Assembly: GCA_031271245.1 (NCBI GenBank)
Contig: JAISWC010000080.1
Coordinates: forward strand, 1-11,277
Source: Tannerella sp.
GTDB lineage: Bacteria; Bacteroidota; Bacteroidia; Bacteroidales; Tannerellaceae
Direction of reading: 5' to 3'
Length of the DNA: 11,277 bases
A program made the position numbers and the translations under genes. The notes below the pieces were generated by a model. It made no database searches and had not been told where the DNA came from. It saw nothing but the letters and a program-made list of their open reading frames with translations. Numbering within the stretch: position 1 is the first letter of the stretch; the number at the start of each line of letters is the position of its first letter. Below, one piece after another: positions 1-6,059 of the stretch.

Positions 1-41
1 ATCTGTTATAGAATCGGCACAAAAGTATAAAAAATAATTCA

Positions 42-49
42 TATCTTTG
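42..49 (+). promoter_or_regulatory. Bacteroidota-type -7 box for dnaX
   Basis: TATCTTTG matches the Bacteroidota primary-sigma -7 consensus TAnnTTTG and lies 18 bases before the dnaX ATG. No clear TTG/TTTG is visible at the -33 distance, so only the -7 half is supported. The same octamer recurs before the GH110 gene and the tRNA in this window. Confidence 0.55.
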
Positions 50-67
50 CCGGCAGATTGAATAAAA

Positions 68-1198
68 ATGGATAATTACATCGTTTCAGCAAGAAAATAC
101 CGTCCGGCGACCTTTGGCAGCGTCGTGGGACAAAAATCGTTGACTACCACGTTGAAGAATGCCATTCAAAGCAACAAACTGGCACATGCCTATCTGTTTT
201 GCGGTCCTCGCGGCGTGGGCAAGACTTCGTGTGCGCGTATTTTTGCCAAGACGATCAACTGCATGAACCTGACGCCCGAAGGCGAAGCCTGCAACACGTG
301 CGAATCCTGCCTGTCGTTCATCGAACAGCGTTCGCTGAACATCCATGAACTGGATGCCGCTTCCAACAACTCGGTGGAAGACATCCGCTCCCTGATCGAC
401 CAGGTGCGCATCCCGCCCCAAATCGGCAAATACAAGGTGTATATCATCGACGAGGTGCACATGCTGAGCCAGGCCGCTTTCAACGCATTCCTCAAGACGC
501 TGGAAGAACCGCCGCGCCATGCCCTGTTTATTCTGGCCACCACGGAAAAGCATAAAATCCTGGCCACCATCCTGTCGCGCTGTCAGGTATACGACTTTTC
601 GCGCATTGCCGTGTCCGACACGGTCGCACACTTGCAGTATGTCGCTTCGAGCGAAGGCGTCACGGCCGAACCGGAAGCGCTGAACATCATCGCCCAAAAG
701 GCCGACGGCGGAATGCGCGACGCCCTGTCCGTCTTCGACCAGATCGTCAGCTATACCGGCGGCAACATCACCTATCAGGCCGTGATCGAGAACCTGAATG
801 TGCTTGATTACGAATATTATTTCCGGATCACGGAGGCCGTGCTGAAAGGCGAAGTCCGTACCTGTTTGCTGATTCTGAACGAGATTCTCGAAAAAGGATT
901 TGAAGGGCAGCATATCATCACCGGACTGGCATCGCATTTCCGCGACCTGCTGGTTTGCAAAGACGAAAGTACGCTGCTGCTGCTTGAAGTGGGCGCGTCC
1001 ATCCGCGAACGGTACAGGGAAATGGCAAAACAATGTTCCGGCCGGCTGCTCTTCCAGGCGATTGAACGGGCCAACGAATGTGACCTGCATTACCGCGAAA
1101 GCCGAAACAAACGGCTACTGCTCGAACTTACCCTGATACAACTTTGTCAATTGACGGAAACCGGCCAAACAACGCCGGACGATAAAAAAAAAACCTGA
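68..1198 (+). CDS. dnaX: DNA polymerase III subunit gamma (zero-frame product of dnaX)
   Basis: This is the ATPase subunit of the replicative clamp loader, which opens the sliding clamp and loads it on primed DNA. The 376-residue zero-frame product carries the AAA+ core. Walker A is GPRGVGKTS (residues 46-54), the zinc-binding cysteines are C65, C75, C78 and C81, and Walker B is IIDEVH (126-131). The sensor/arginine-finger SRC motif is at 170-172, followed by GGMRDALS and the helical collar domain. It ends with KKKT and a TGA directly after a run of ten A, where full-length family members continue into a Pro-rich linker. It therefore resembles a gamma form (domains I-III). The tau-specific part is intact in the -1 frame immediately downstream (1192-1812). 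The start ATG at 68 follows a -7 box and gives the conserved N-terminus YIVSARKYRPATF. The identification is secure; whether the short form is genuine or a homopolymer artefact is open. Confidence 0.93.
   Translation: MDNYIVSARKYRPATFGSVVGQKSLTTTLKNAIQSNKLAHAYLFCGPRGVGKTSCARIFAKTINCMNLTPEGEACNTCESCLSFIEQRSLNIHELDAASNNSVEDIRSLIDQVRIPPQIGKYKVYIIDEVHMLSQAAFNAFLKTLEEPPRHALFILATTEKHKILATILSRCQVYDFSRIAVSDTVAHLQYVASSEGVTAEPEALNIIAQKADGGMRDALSVFDQIVSYTGGNITYQAVIENLNVLDYEYYFRITEAVLKGEVRTCLLILNEILEKGFEGQHIITGLASHFRDLLVCKDESTLLLLEVGASIRERYREMAKQCSGRLLFQAIERANECDLHYRESRNKRLLLELTLIQLCQLTETGQTTPDDKKKT
1184..1193 (+). other. A10 slippery run at the gamma/tau frame junction
   Basis: Ten consecutive A are read in the zero frame as GAT AAA AAA AAA ACC TGA. 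They contain the canonical -1 slippery heptamer A AAA AAA at 1186-1192. The -1 frame opens just after a TAA at 1183-1185, and the zero frame closes at TGA 1196-1198, so the two frames overlap only across this run. A -1 ribosomal slip, or RNA polymerase slippage adding one A or dropping two, would join them. A missing A in the assembly would give the same picture. Confidence 0.7.
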
Positions 1199-1812
1199 TT
1201 CGGCCGCTGCCTGAGGCTCCGGCAGCCGCTACCGTTCCGAATCCGGCCGTAACGGCGCCGGCCGCCGCATACGGAAGACCGGCCGCCGCCGGAGGGGACA
1301 AACCGGCCGTTTCGCCGGACGCCACCGCGTTGAACCGGGCGCCGAAAAGCACCTCACTCAACAGTCTGGTCGACCGGAAAACGGAGGAAACGCCTCCGCC
1401 TCCGCCTCCTCTGTCGCCGTCGCCCCAGGCGACGGAAAACAGACAGGAAAACAAACCATTTAACGTGGAAGATCTGCTTCATTGCTGGGATACGTATGCC
1501 GAAAGCATCGAAAAGGAAATCCATCTGAAAAATACGATGCTTTCCTGCAAGCCGGTCCTGCTGGAAGATGCTCATTTTGAGGTTACGGTACACAATCCGA
1601 TGCAAAAGGAAGAGTTGATCGGCCACAGTCTGCAACTGCTGAAAATGATGCGCGACCAGCTAAGCAACAGCAAAATACAAATGCATATCCGGATTGACGA
1701 GACCAACGAGAAAAAATTGGCGTATACGGATCTCGAAAAATACGAATTGCTCCACCGGATCAATCCTTTGCTCTCGAAACTGAAGGACGAATTTGACTTG
1801 TCCATTGACTGA
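1192..1812 (+). CDS. dnaX: Tau-specific C-terminal part of DnaX, in the -1 frame
   Basis: Read in the -1 frame from the A run, this segment encodes 206 further residues, giving a fused product of about 581 residues. It begins NLIRPLPEAPAAA, a long Pro/Ala-rich linker that includes a run of six prolines. A compact charged domain follows from about NKPFNVEDLLHCWDTYAES to the terminal DEFDLSID. In the family this portion binds the polymerase alpha subunit and helicase, coupling the replisome. It has no convincing start of its own: an in-frame TTG at 1330 falls inside the linker. Translation through the A10 run is therefore the natural explanation. The reading frame is open and protein-like along its full length, which argues against long-standing decay. 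It could also be one continuous gene with a sequencing indel at the homopolymer. Confidence 0.82.
   Translation, partial: NLIRPLPEAPAAATVPNPAVTAPAAAYGRPAAAGGDKPAVSPDATALNRAPKSTSLNSLVDRKTEETPPPPPPLSPSPQATENRQENKPFNVEDLLHCWDTYAESIEKEIHLKNTMLSCKPVLLEDAHFEVTVHNPMQKEELIGHSLQLLKMMRDQLSNSKIQMHIRIDETNEKKLAYTDLEKYELLHRINPLLSKLKDEFDLSID
1202..1230 (+). promoter_or_regulatory. Stem-loop just downstream of the dnaX slippery run
   Basis: GCTGCC (1206-1211) pairs perfectly with GGCAGC (1221-1226). After one mismatch the stem continues with 1202-1204 against 1228-1230 (one G-U pair). Inside the loop 1213-1214 can pair with 1218-1219. The stem base begins about 9 nt after the heptamer, within or just above the usual range for frameshift-stimulating structures. 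The region is G+C-rich, so some pairing is expected by chance and the role is inferred. Confidence 0.45.
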
Positions 1813-1969
1813 CCCGTCAGCAAAAACGAAACCATTACTGGTACGCTCGCCGGTGGAGAAAGAGGAAAAGACCGGCCGAACCCACCTGAAAATATCGCTC
1901 GAAAGCGAAGAGACCGTCCGCAATGTCCTGAATATGCCGGGAAATTTACTGAAGGGACTGGGAAAATAA
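1805..1969 (+). CDS. Possible small ORF overlapping the dnaX stop (54 residues)
   Basis: An ORF starting at TTG overlaps the dnaX tail by 8 bases (TTGACTGA). It encodes a charged 54-residue peptide ending NVLNMPGNLLKGLGK. There is no ATG start near its 5' end and I recognise no family. The overlapping stop/start geometry would fit translational coupling, but TTG starts are uncommon and the ORF is short. It could equally be a chance open frame or the tail of a lost gene. Nothing else is visible between dnaX and the next promoter. Confidence 0.25.
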   Translation: MTDPSAKTKPLLVRSPVEKEEKTGRTHLKISLESEETVRNVLNMPGNLLKGLGK

Positions 1970-2002
1970 ACCGGACCGGAGCAGGGTACGAAAAACAAAA
2001 CG

Positions 2003-2010
2003 TATCTTTG
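2003..2010 (+). promoter_or_regulatory. -7 box for the GH110 gene
   Basis: TATCTTTG matches TAnnTTTG 39 bases before the ATG at 2050. No obvious -33 TTG is seen. It implies the galactosidase gene is transcribed separately from dnaX. Confidence 0.5.
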
Positions 2011-2049
2011 TCTCCGGATAAAAAAGCATCATCATCAAAATGATATTTT

Positions 2050-3894
2050 ATGAAAAGAACAGTTCCATATCTGACCTTTTGCATCTGCTGTTTCGGGTGG
2101 CAGGGGGCAGCAGCGCAGACTGAAAAAGTGTCCGTAGCCGACTTCGGACTGAAACCCGACACGCGCGAAAACGCCGTTCCCTACGTCCAAAAGGCGCTCG
2201 ACGCCTGCCGGCACAGCAAACAGGCGGTGATTGTCTTTCCCCGGGGACGTTACGACTTCTGGCCGCAACACTGTACCGAACGGACGTACTTCGAATCGAA
2301 CACGACCGACATCAATCCCAAGCGGCTGGCCATACTGATTGACCGGGCCGAAGGGCTGACCGTCGACGGCGAGGGATCGGATTTCGTGTTTCACGACCGG
2401 ATGCAGCCCTTTACCGTAGACCGCAGCCGCCACATCACGCTCCGCAACTTCACCATCGACTGGGACATCCCGCTCACGGCGCAGGCGCTTGTGACGCAGA
2501 CCGCCGACAGTTTCATCGACTTGCAAATCAATGCGTATGAATCGCCCTTCATCATCGAAGACGGCAAACTGGTATTTGTCGGCGAAGGCTGGAAAAGTTC
2601 CTGGGGAGGCACCATGGAATTTGAGAAAGATACGCGCATCGTCACACCCCAAACCGGCGATCCGGGCTGCCTGCGTCCCCAGGGCGATTACCGGGCGGAA
2701 GAACGGGCGCCGGGACAGGTGCGCATCCATTATCCTTATCAGCGCAAACCGGCCGTGGGCAACTGGCTCGTCCTGCGTCACAGCGAACGCGACCATGCAG
2801 GGATGTTCATCGTTGACAGTCGCGACGTGCGCGTCGAGAACGTGGACATCTATCATACGGCCGGACTGGGTATCCTGTCGCAGTTCTCCGCACACCTCGC
2901 CTTCACCGGCGTAAACTGTATCCCGAACAAACGGAAAGGACGTATCCTGGCCGGACATGACGACGGCTTCCACTATTCGAATTGCAGAGGCGACGTCGTC
3001 GTAAAAAACTGCACCTTCCATGCCCTGATGGACGACCCCATCAACGTGCACGGCACTTCCGTGCGCATCCTGGAGCGAATGGACGACTATACGCTCCGCT
3101 GCCAATTCATGCACCACCAGAGCGTCGGCATGACCTGGGCGCGACCGGACGAAATGGTCGGATTCATCGAAAACGAAACGATGCAGACCGTCGGCGTCGG
3201 GATAGTGGACAGCTACCGGCAAATCGACAATGAAGCATTTGAAATCGTCTTCCGGCAAGCCGTGCCGAAACAGATTGCGGCGGGCAACGCGCTGGAAAAC
3301 CTGACATGGACGTGTAACGTGTCCATCACGGATTCGCATTTCAAGAGTTGCCGGGCACGGGGGATTCTGGTCTCCACGCCGGGCAGGGTGGAGATTGTAA
3401 ACAACATCTTCGAGTCGAGCGGTTCGGCCATCCTGATTGCAGGCGACGCCAACTACTGGTACGAAACGGGCGCCGTCAAGGAAGTGCTGATTACGAAAAA
3501 CGTCTTCCGGGCGCCCTGCATGACATCCATGTACCAGTTCTGCGAGGGGGTTATCAGCATTTTCCCCGAAATCCCGCAAAAGACGGCCAAGACACCGCCG
3601 TTTCACCAGAACATTACCATTACGGAGAATGAATTTCATCTGTTCGACTACCCCATCCTCTATGCCCTGTCGGTGGACGGACTTGAATTTTCGAACAACA
3701 AACTGATCCGGAGTTATCGGTTTGAGCCGTTCCATCACCGGAAACACGGCTTGACGTTTGAGGGTTGCCGCCGGGTGGTCGTGAAGGGAAACACGGTCGA
3801 AGGCGACCTGCTGGGGCAAACCGTTCAACTGATCCGGACGCCGCGAAAGGAATGTAAACTCGACAGGGGAACACGGTTCGAAATCGTGCAGTAG
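2050..3894 (+). CDS. Secreted GH110 alpha-1,3-galactosidase
   Basis: This is a predicted exo-glycosidase of family GH110, which removes terminal alpha-1,3-linked galactose, as in blood-group B and linear alpha-Gal epitopes, by an inverting mechanism. The 614-residue length is typical. The N-terminus is a signal peptide (MKRT, a hydrophobic Cys-rich core, cleavage near AAA-Q around residue 22), so it acts in the periplasm or outside. The body is a right-handed parallel beta-helix with repeated short motifs such as VEIVNNIFESSGSAILI. Highly characteristic stretches are YHTAGLGILSQFS, GHDDGFHYSNC (303-313) and LMDDPINVHG (326-335). The acidic residues D304, D305, D328 and D329 are candidate active-site carboxylates. 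I cannot tell the branched-only from the broad-specificity subfamily by eye. It stands alone, with no SusC/SusD or sulfatase neighbours, so it is not visibly part of a polysaccharide utilisation locus here. It has its own -7 box and a hairpin downstream. Confidence 0.85.
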   Translation: MKRTVPYLTFCICCFGWQGAAAQTEKVSVADFGLKPDTRENAVPYVQKALDACRHSKQAVIVFPRGRYDFWPQHCTERTYFESNTTDINPKRLAILIDRAEGLTVDGEGSDFVFHDRMQPFTVDRSRHITLRNFTIDWDIPLTAQALVTQTADSFIDLQINAYESPFIIEDGKLVFVGEGWKSSWGGTMEFEKDTRIVTPQTGDPGCLRPQGDYRAEERAPGQVRIHYPYQRKPAVGNWLVLRHSERDHAGMFIVDSRDVRVENVDIYHTAGLGILSQFSAHLAFTGVNCIPNKRKGRILAGHDDGFHYSNCRGDVVVKNCTFHALMDDPINVHGTSVRILERMDDYTLRCQFMHHQSVGMTWARPDEMVGFIENETMQTVGVGIVDSYRQIDNEAFEIVFRQAVPKQIAAGNALENLTWTCNVSITDSHFKSCRARGILVSTPGRVEIVNNIFESSGSAILIAGDANYWYETGAVKEVLITKNVFRAPCMTSMYQFCEGVISIFPEIPQKTAKTPPFHQNITITENEFHLFDYPILYALSVDGLEFSNNKLIRSYRFEPFHHRKHGLTFEGCRRVVVKGNTVEGDLLGQTVQLIRTPRKECKLDRGTRFEIVQ

Positions 3895-3931
3895 ACGGCA
3901 GAAAGCAACGCTTGCTCCGGACTTTAATGTA

Positions 3932-3948
3932 CCGTCCCATAGGGACGG
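3932..3948. terminator. Perfect 7-bp hairpin between convergent genes
   Basis: CCGTCCC (3932-3938), a loop of ATA and GGGACGG (3942-3948) form a perfect 7-bp stem in the 93-base gap between the GH110 stop and the 3' end of tRNA-Leu on the other strand. It is placed to act as a shared bidirectional terminator. No U-tract follows on either strand, so it may instead be a REP-like intergenic palindrome. Confidence 0.45.
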
Positions 3949-3987
3949 AATATGTTGCAGAACAGTCACATATTAACGACACTTCCG

Positions 3988-4069
3988 TGCGGCTGAAGGG
4001 ACTCGAACCCCCACGCCTTTCAGCACCAGATCCTAAGTCTGGCGTGGCTACCAATTACACCACAGCCGC
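3988..4069 (-). tRNA. tRNA-Leu (anticodon UAG)
   Basis: The minus strand folds as a class II tRNA. The acceptor GCGGCTG (4069-4063) pairs with CAGCCGC (3995-3989), and the discriminator A is at 3988. The D-arm carries GGTGTAATTGGTAG. The anticodon stem CCAGA/TCTGG encloses the loop CTTAGGA (4037-4031) with anticodon TAG (4035-4033), followed by a long variable arm and a TTCGAGT T-loop. The long variable arm and anticodon both indicate leucine. The 3' CCA is not encoded (CGG follows), so it must be added after transcription. It lies 30 bases after the stop of the upstream PLP enzyme gene, on the same strand, with its own -7 box. Confidence 0.95.
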
Positions 4070-4081
4070 AGTTTGAGGGGA

Positions 4082-4089
4082 CAAAGATA
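4082..4089 (-). promoter_or_regulatory. -7 box for tRNA-Leu
   Basis: On the minus strand this reads TATCTTTG (TAnnTTTG), in the 30-base gap between the PLP enzyme stop and the tRNA 5' end, 12 bases upstream of the mature 5' end. The corresponding -33 position inside the upstream gene has no clear TTG. Read-through from the upstream gene is an alternative source of the tRNA transcript. Confidence 0.5.
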
Positions 4090-4099
4090 GTAAAGAAAT

Positions 4100-5353
4100 T
4101 TAATTCTGCATGATGGCCTGCCGCATGTCACTGAACAGGTCGTCCACGTGTTCCAGTCCGACGGAGATGCGGATGGTCTGCTGGCCGATGTCCATGCCTT
4201 GGCGAACTTTTTCCGGGAAGGTGCCGAAGATGGTACTGGCCGGATGAATTGCCAGCGTCTTGTTGTCGAACAGGTTGGTTGCACGGCGAATCAGTTGCAG
4301 GCGGTCGATAAAGCGGAAACAGGCCTCGCGCGAAACCAGGTCAAAGGTAAGCATCGCACCCGGCCAGTCCCCAAATTGCGCCTGACTGACCGCATGATGC
4401 GGGTGACCGGCCAGTCCGGGATAATTGACGGACACCACTCCTTCTACCCGGGTCAGTCGTTCGGCCAGTTCGCGGCAGTTCTCCGCCGACTGACGGTAAC
4501 GGACAGCCAGCGATTCCAGACCGAGTGTCTGAAAATAGGCCGCCTGCGGACTCATGTATGCGCCCAGATTGCGGTGTATTTCCCTGCGCATTTTGGTCGA
4601 AAAGGCGGAACTTTTGAACAGTCCGACTAAGGGCGCCAGTTTGGACGAGCGTCGCCAGTCAAACGTGCCGTAATCCAGCACCAGCCCGCCCAGCGAAGTG
4701 GCTCCGCCCGAAATGTATTTGGTCGACGATACGATTTCGATATCTACCCCAAACTCCCTGGCGTGGAAAACCGTAAAAGGTACAATCGTCGTGTCGGCAA
4801 TCAGGGGGACGCCCTTCTCTCCGCAGATGGCCGACAATGCCCGCAAATCGGCCACTTCCATCTGCGGATTCGTAATGACTTCGAGGAAAATGGCGCACGT
4901 CTTTCCGTCAACTTGCGCATTCACTTCTTCCGGACAGGTCAGGTCGCAGAAACGCGCTTCCACGCCGAAGTCCTTCAGCGTCGTGGCCAGCAGCGAGTAG
5001 GTATTTCCAAACAGGTGAGGAGAAGTCACGATATTGCTACCCGTATACGCGATCGCCATGAACGTGTTCATGATAGCCGCCATGCCCGAACTGAACGCTA
5101 CGGCATCGGCTCCGTCGGTCAGCGACTTCACCCGGTTTTCAAAATACTGCACGCTGGGGTTGCTGATGCGCGAATAGACGTGTTCCGCCGACCGTCCCGT
5201 AAAGGCGCGTTCCATCTGCGCCGCCGTCTGAAATTCATAGGCTACGGTATGGTATACGGGCATGTTGAGCGACCCGTATACATCGTCTGCCGGGAAAGGC
5301 GTATGCAGCGCCCTTGTCTCGGGAGATAATGCGGATAAAATGTCTTCTCTCAT
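4100..5353 (-). CDS. Cys/Met-metabolism PLP-dependent transferase (O-acetylhomoserine sulfhydrylase-like)
   Basis: This is a fold-type I PLP enzyme of the trans-sulfuration family, predicted to build or exchange the sulfur group on an activated homoserine or to cleave a gamma-substituted amino acid in the cytoplasm. The 417 residues include YSRISNP (60-66), which contributes to a neighbouring active site. SSGMAA (88-93) binds phosphate, D187 contacts the PLP ring nitrogen, SSTKYISGG (209-217) holds the Schiff-base lysine K212, and R395 is the likely carboxylate-binding arginine. The residue that is usually a catalytic tyrosine just after a histidine in this family appears as phenylalanine (HLFGN, F115). 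The exact reaction is therefore uncertain. The start is set at MREDIL (5353), because the longer in-frame ATG at 5422 falls inside the promoter -7 box. I would not separate sulfhydrylase from lyase without a tree. Confidence 0.85.
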   Translation of the reverse strand: MREDILSALSPETRALHTPFPADDVYGSLNMPVYHTVAYEFQTAAQMERAFTGRSAEHVYSRISNPSVQYFENRVKSLTDGADAVAFSSGMAAIMNTFMAIAYTGSNIVTSPHLFGNTYSLLATTLKDFGVEARFCDLTCPEEVNAQVDGKTCAIFLEVITNPQMEVADLRALSAICGEKGVPLIADTTIVPFTVFHAREFGVDIEIVSSTKYISGGATSLGGLVLDYGTFDWRRSSKLAPLVGLFKSSAFSTKMRREIHRNLGAYMSPQAAYFQTLGLESLAVRYRQSAENCRELAERLTRVEGVVSVNYPGLAGHPHHAVSQAQFGDWPGAMLTFDLVSREACFRFIDRLQLIRRATNLFDNKTLAIHPASTIFGTFPEKVRQGMDIGQQTIRISVGLEHVDDLFSDMRQAIMQN

Positions 5354-5419
5354 CTGAAATTTTCTGTTAGTTAGCTGTTTATTCTGATTACAGGGAATCT
5401 CTTTCCTCAATAATGGCCG

Positions 5420-5450
5420 CAAACTTACATGAAAATTTTCTGATAACCAA
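5420..5450 (-). promoter_or_regulatory. Promoter of the PLP enzyme gene
   Basis: On the minus strand, TTG (5450-5448) is followed after 20 bases by TAAGTTTG (5427-5420). This is a good match to the Bacteroidota pattern of a -33 TTG(T) with a spaced -7 TAnnTTTG. Transcription would start near 5412, giving a leader of about 60 bases before the ATG at 5353. It rules out the upstream ATG at 5422. Confidence 0.65.
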
Positions 5451-5482
5451 CTTCCCGGCAGGAAAAATCAGGGCATACACGC

Positions 5483-5496
5483 GAAACCCGGGTTTC
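5483..5496. promoter_or_regulatory. Perfect 14-bp palindrome upstream of the PLP enzyme promoter
   Basis: GAAACCCGGGTTTC is fully self-complementary with no spacer. It sits about 33 bases upstream of the -33 element of the PLP enzyme promoter, a plausible activator or repressor site for a dimeric regulator. No regulator gene is nearby and there is no second copy in the window. Confidence 0.3.
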
Positions 5497-5605
5497 AGGC
5501 GCAGGAATCACTGCATTTCCGAGTTATTCTTTTTTAATCCTGCATCCTTAAATAGAGTTCATATTTAATAGTTGTATAAAGTGTTATTTTACATGCCTTT
5601 GCAAA

Positions 5606-5786
5606 ATGAGATACGACAAAGTCAGAAAAAATGCCTCCGCGTGTTGAGTATAACCAGTCTGACGGTAGCGGAATTTGAGGCATTGGTGCCCACATTCAAA
5701 CACTACTGGGACGAGTATTACTCGCATTATACACTCAAAGGCAAGGTGCGCGAGCGCATATCATACGGTCGCAAAACAGGAAAACG
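5606..5786 (+). pseudogene. N-terminal remnant of an IS5-type transposase, frameshifted
   Basis: The ATG at 5606 begins MRYDKVRKNASA and meets a TGA at 5645. The sequence continues without interruption in the neighbouring frame as LSITSLTVAEFEALVPTF and on to RERISYGRKTGK near 5784. Joined, this resembles the N-terminal helix-turn-helix part of Bacteroidota IS5-superfamily (Tnp4/DDE) transposases, whose catalytic domain should follow. Here it stops abruptly and the other strand becomes a different gene remnant. One frameshift plus loss of the DDE domain makes it a pseudogene. The family assignment is from remembered motif similarity. No inverted repeats were identified at its edges. Confidence 0.6.
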
Positions 5787-5973
5787 GCCACTGTTTGCCC
5801 TTCGATTGCGGAGCAGTCAATGATGTCTCCGTCACTTGCACTGTTAATCGCCTCCCGCAGGTTGCCGGAGCCGTTGTCGGCGTTGGTGGTCACGGTGACG
5901 GCGGTTTGCGCCATGGCGGTTGCCGGCATCATAAGCCCTGGCGGGGCTTTCGGGGAATAAGAGATTGCTTCAT
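5787..5973 (-). pseudogene. Truncated N-terminus of a secreted CSLREA-type beta-helix protein
   Basis: Read on the minus strand, an ATG at 5973 starts MKQSLIPRKPRQGL and hits a stop. The adjacent frame continues MMPATAMAQ and TAVTVTTNADNGSGNLREA, then INSASDGDIIDCSAIEGQTVA to about 5787. The NAD-x-GSG-LREAI motif is characteristic of the start of CSLREA/choice-of-anchor-Q surface proteins, directly after a signal peptide (cleavage near AMAQ). The hydrophobic core of the signal is broken by the frame change. The beta-helix body that should follow is missing, replaced by transposase sequence in opposite orientation. It is a dead fragment left by a deletion or rearrangement. Confidence 0.55.
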
Positions 5974-6059
5974 AGCCTTCCTGTTTCGCGACCAGTTGAA
6001 TTGAAAATCGACGCAGTCAAATGCATCCGTTCATATTGAGATGGCCGGTACATATCCAT

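Noticed and set aside
86..1090. 334-codon open frame antisense to dnaX
   Set aside because: It is a mirror of the conserved ATPase codons with no recognisable protein features.
1192..1812. Independent gene starting at TTG 1330 downstream of dnaX
   Set aside because: The frame is open back to the A10 run and encodes the Pro/Ala linker typical of tau, so it is the continuation of dnaX and not a separate gene.
2035..3969. 644-codon open frame antisense to the GH110 gene
   Set aside because: It is a shadow frame from codon bias. The plus strand encodes a recognisable signal peptide and conserved GH110 motifs, while the antisense translation has no recognisable domain.
5354..5422. Longer N-terminus for the PLP enzyme from ATG 5422
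   Set aside because: The codon overlaps the promoter -7 box (5427-5420), and the extra 23 residues are not family-like.
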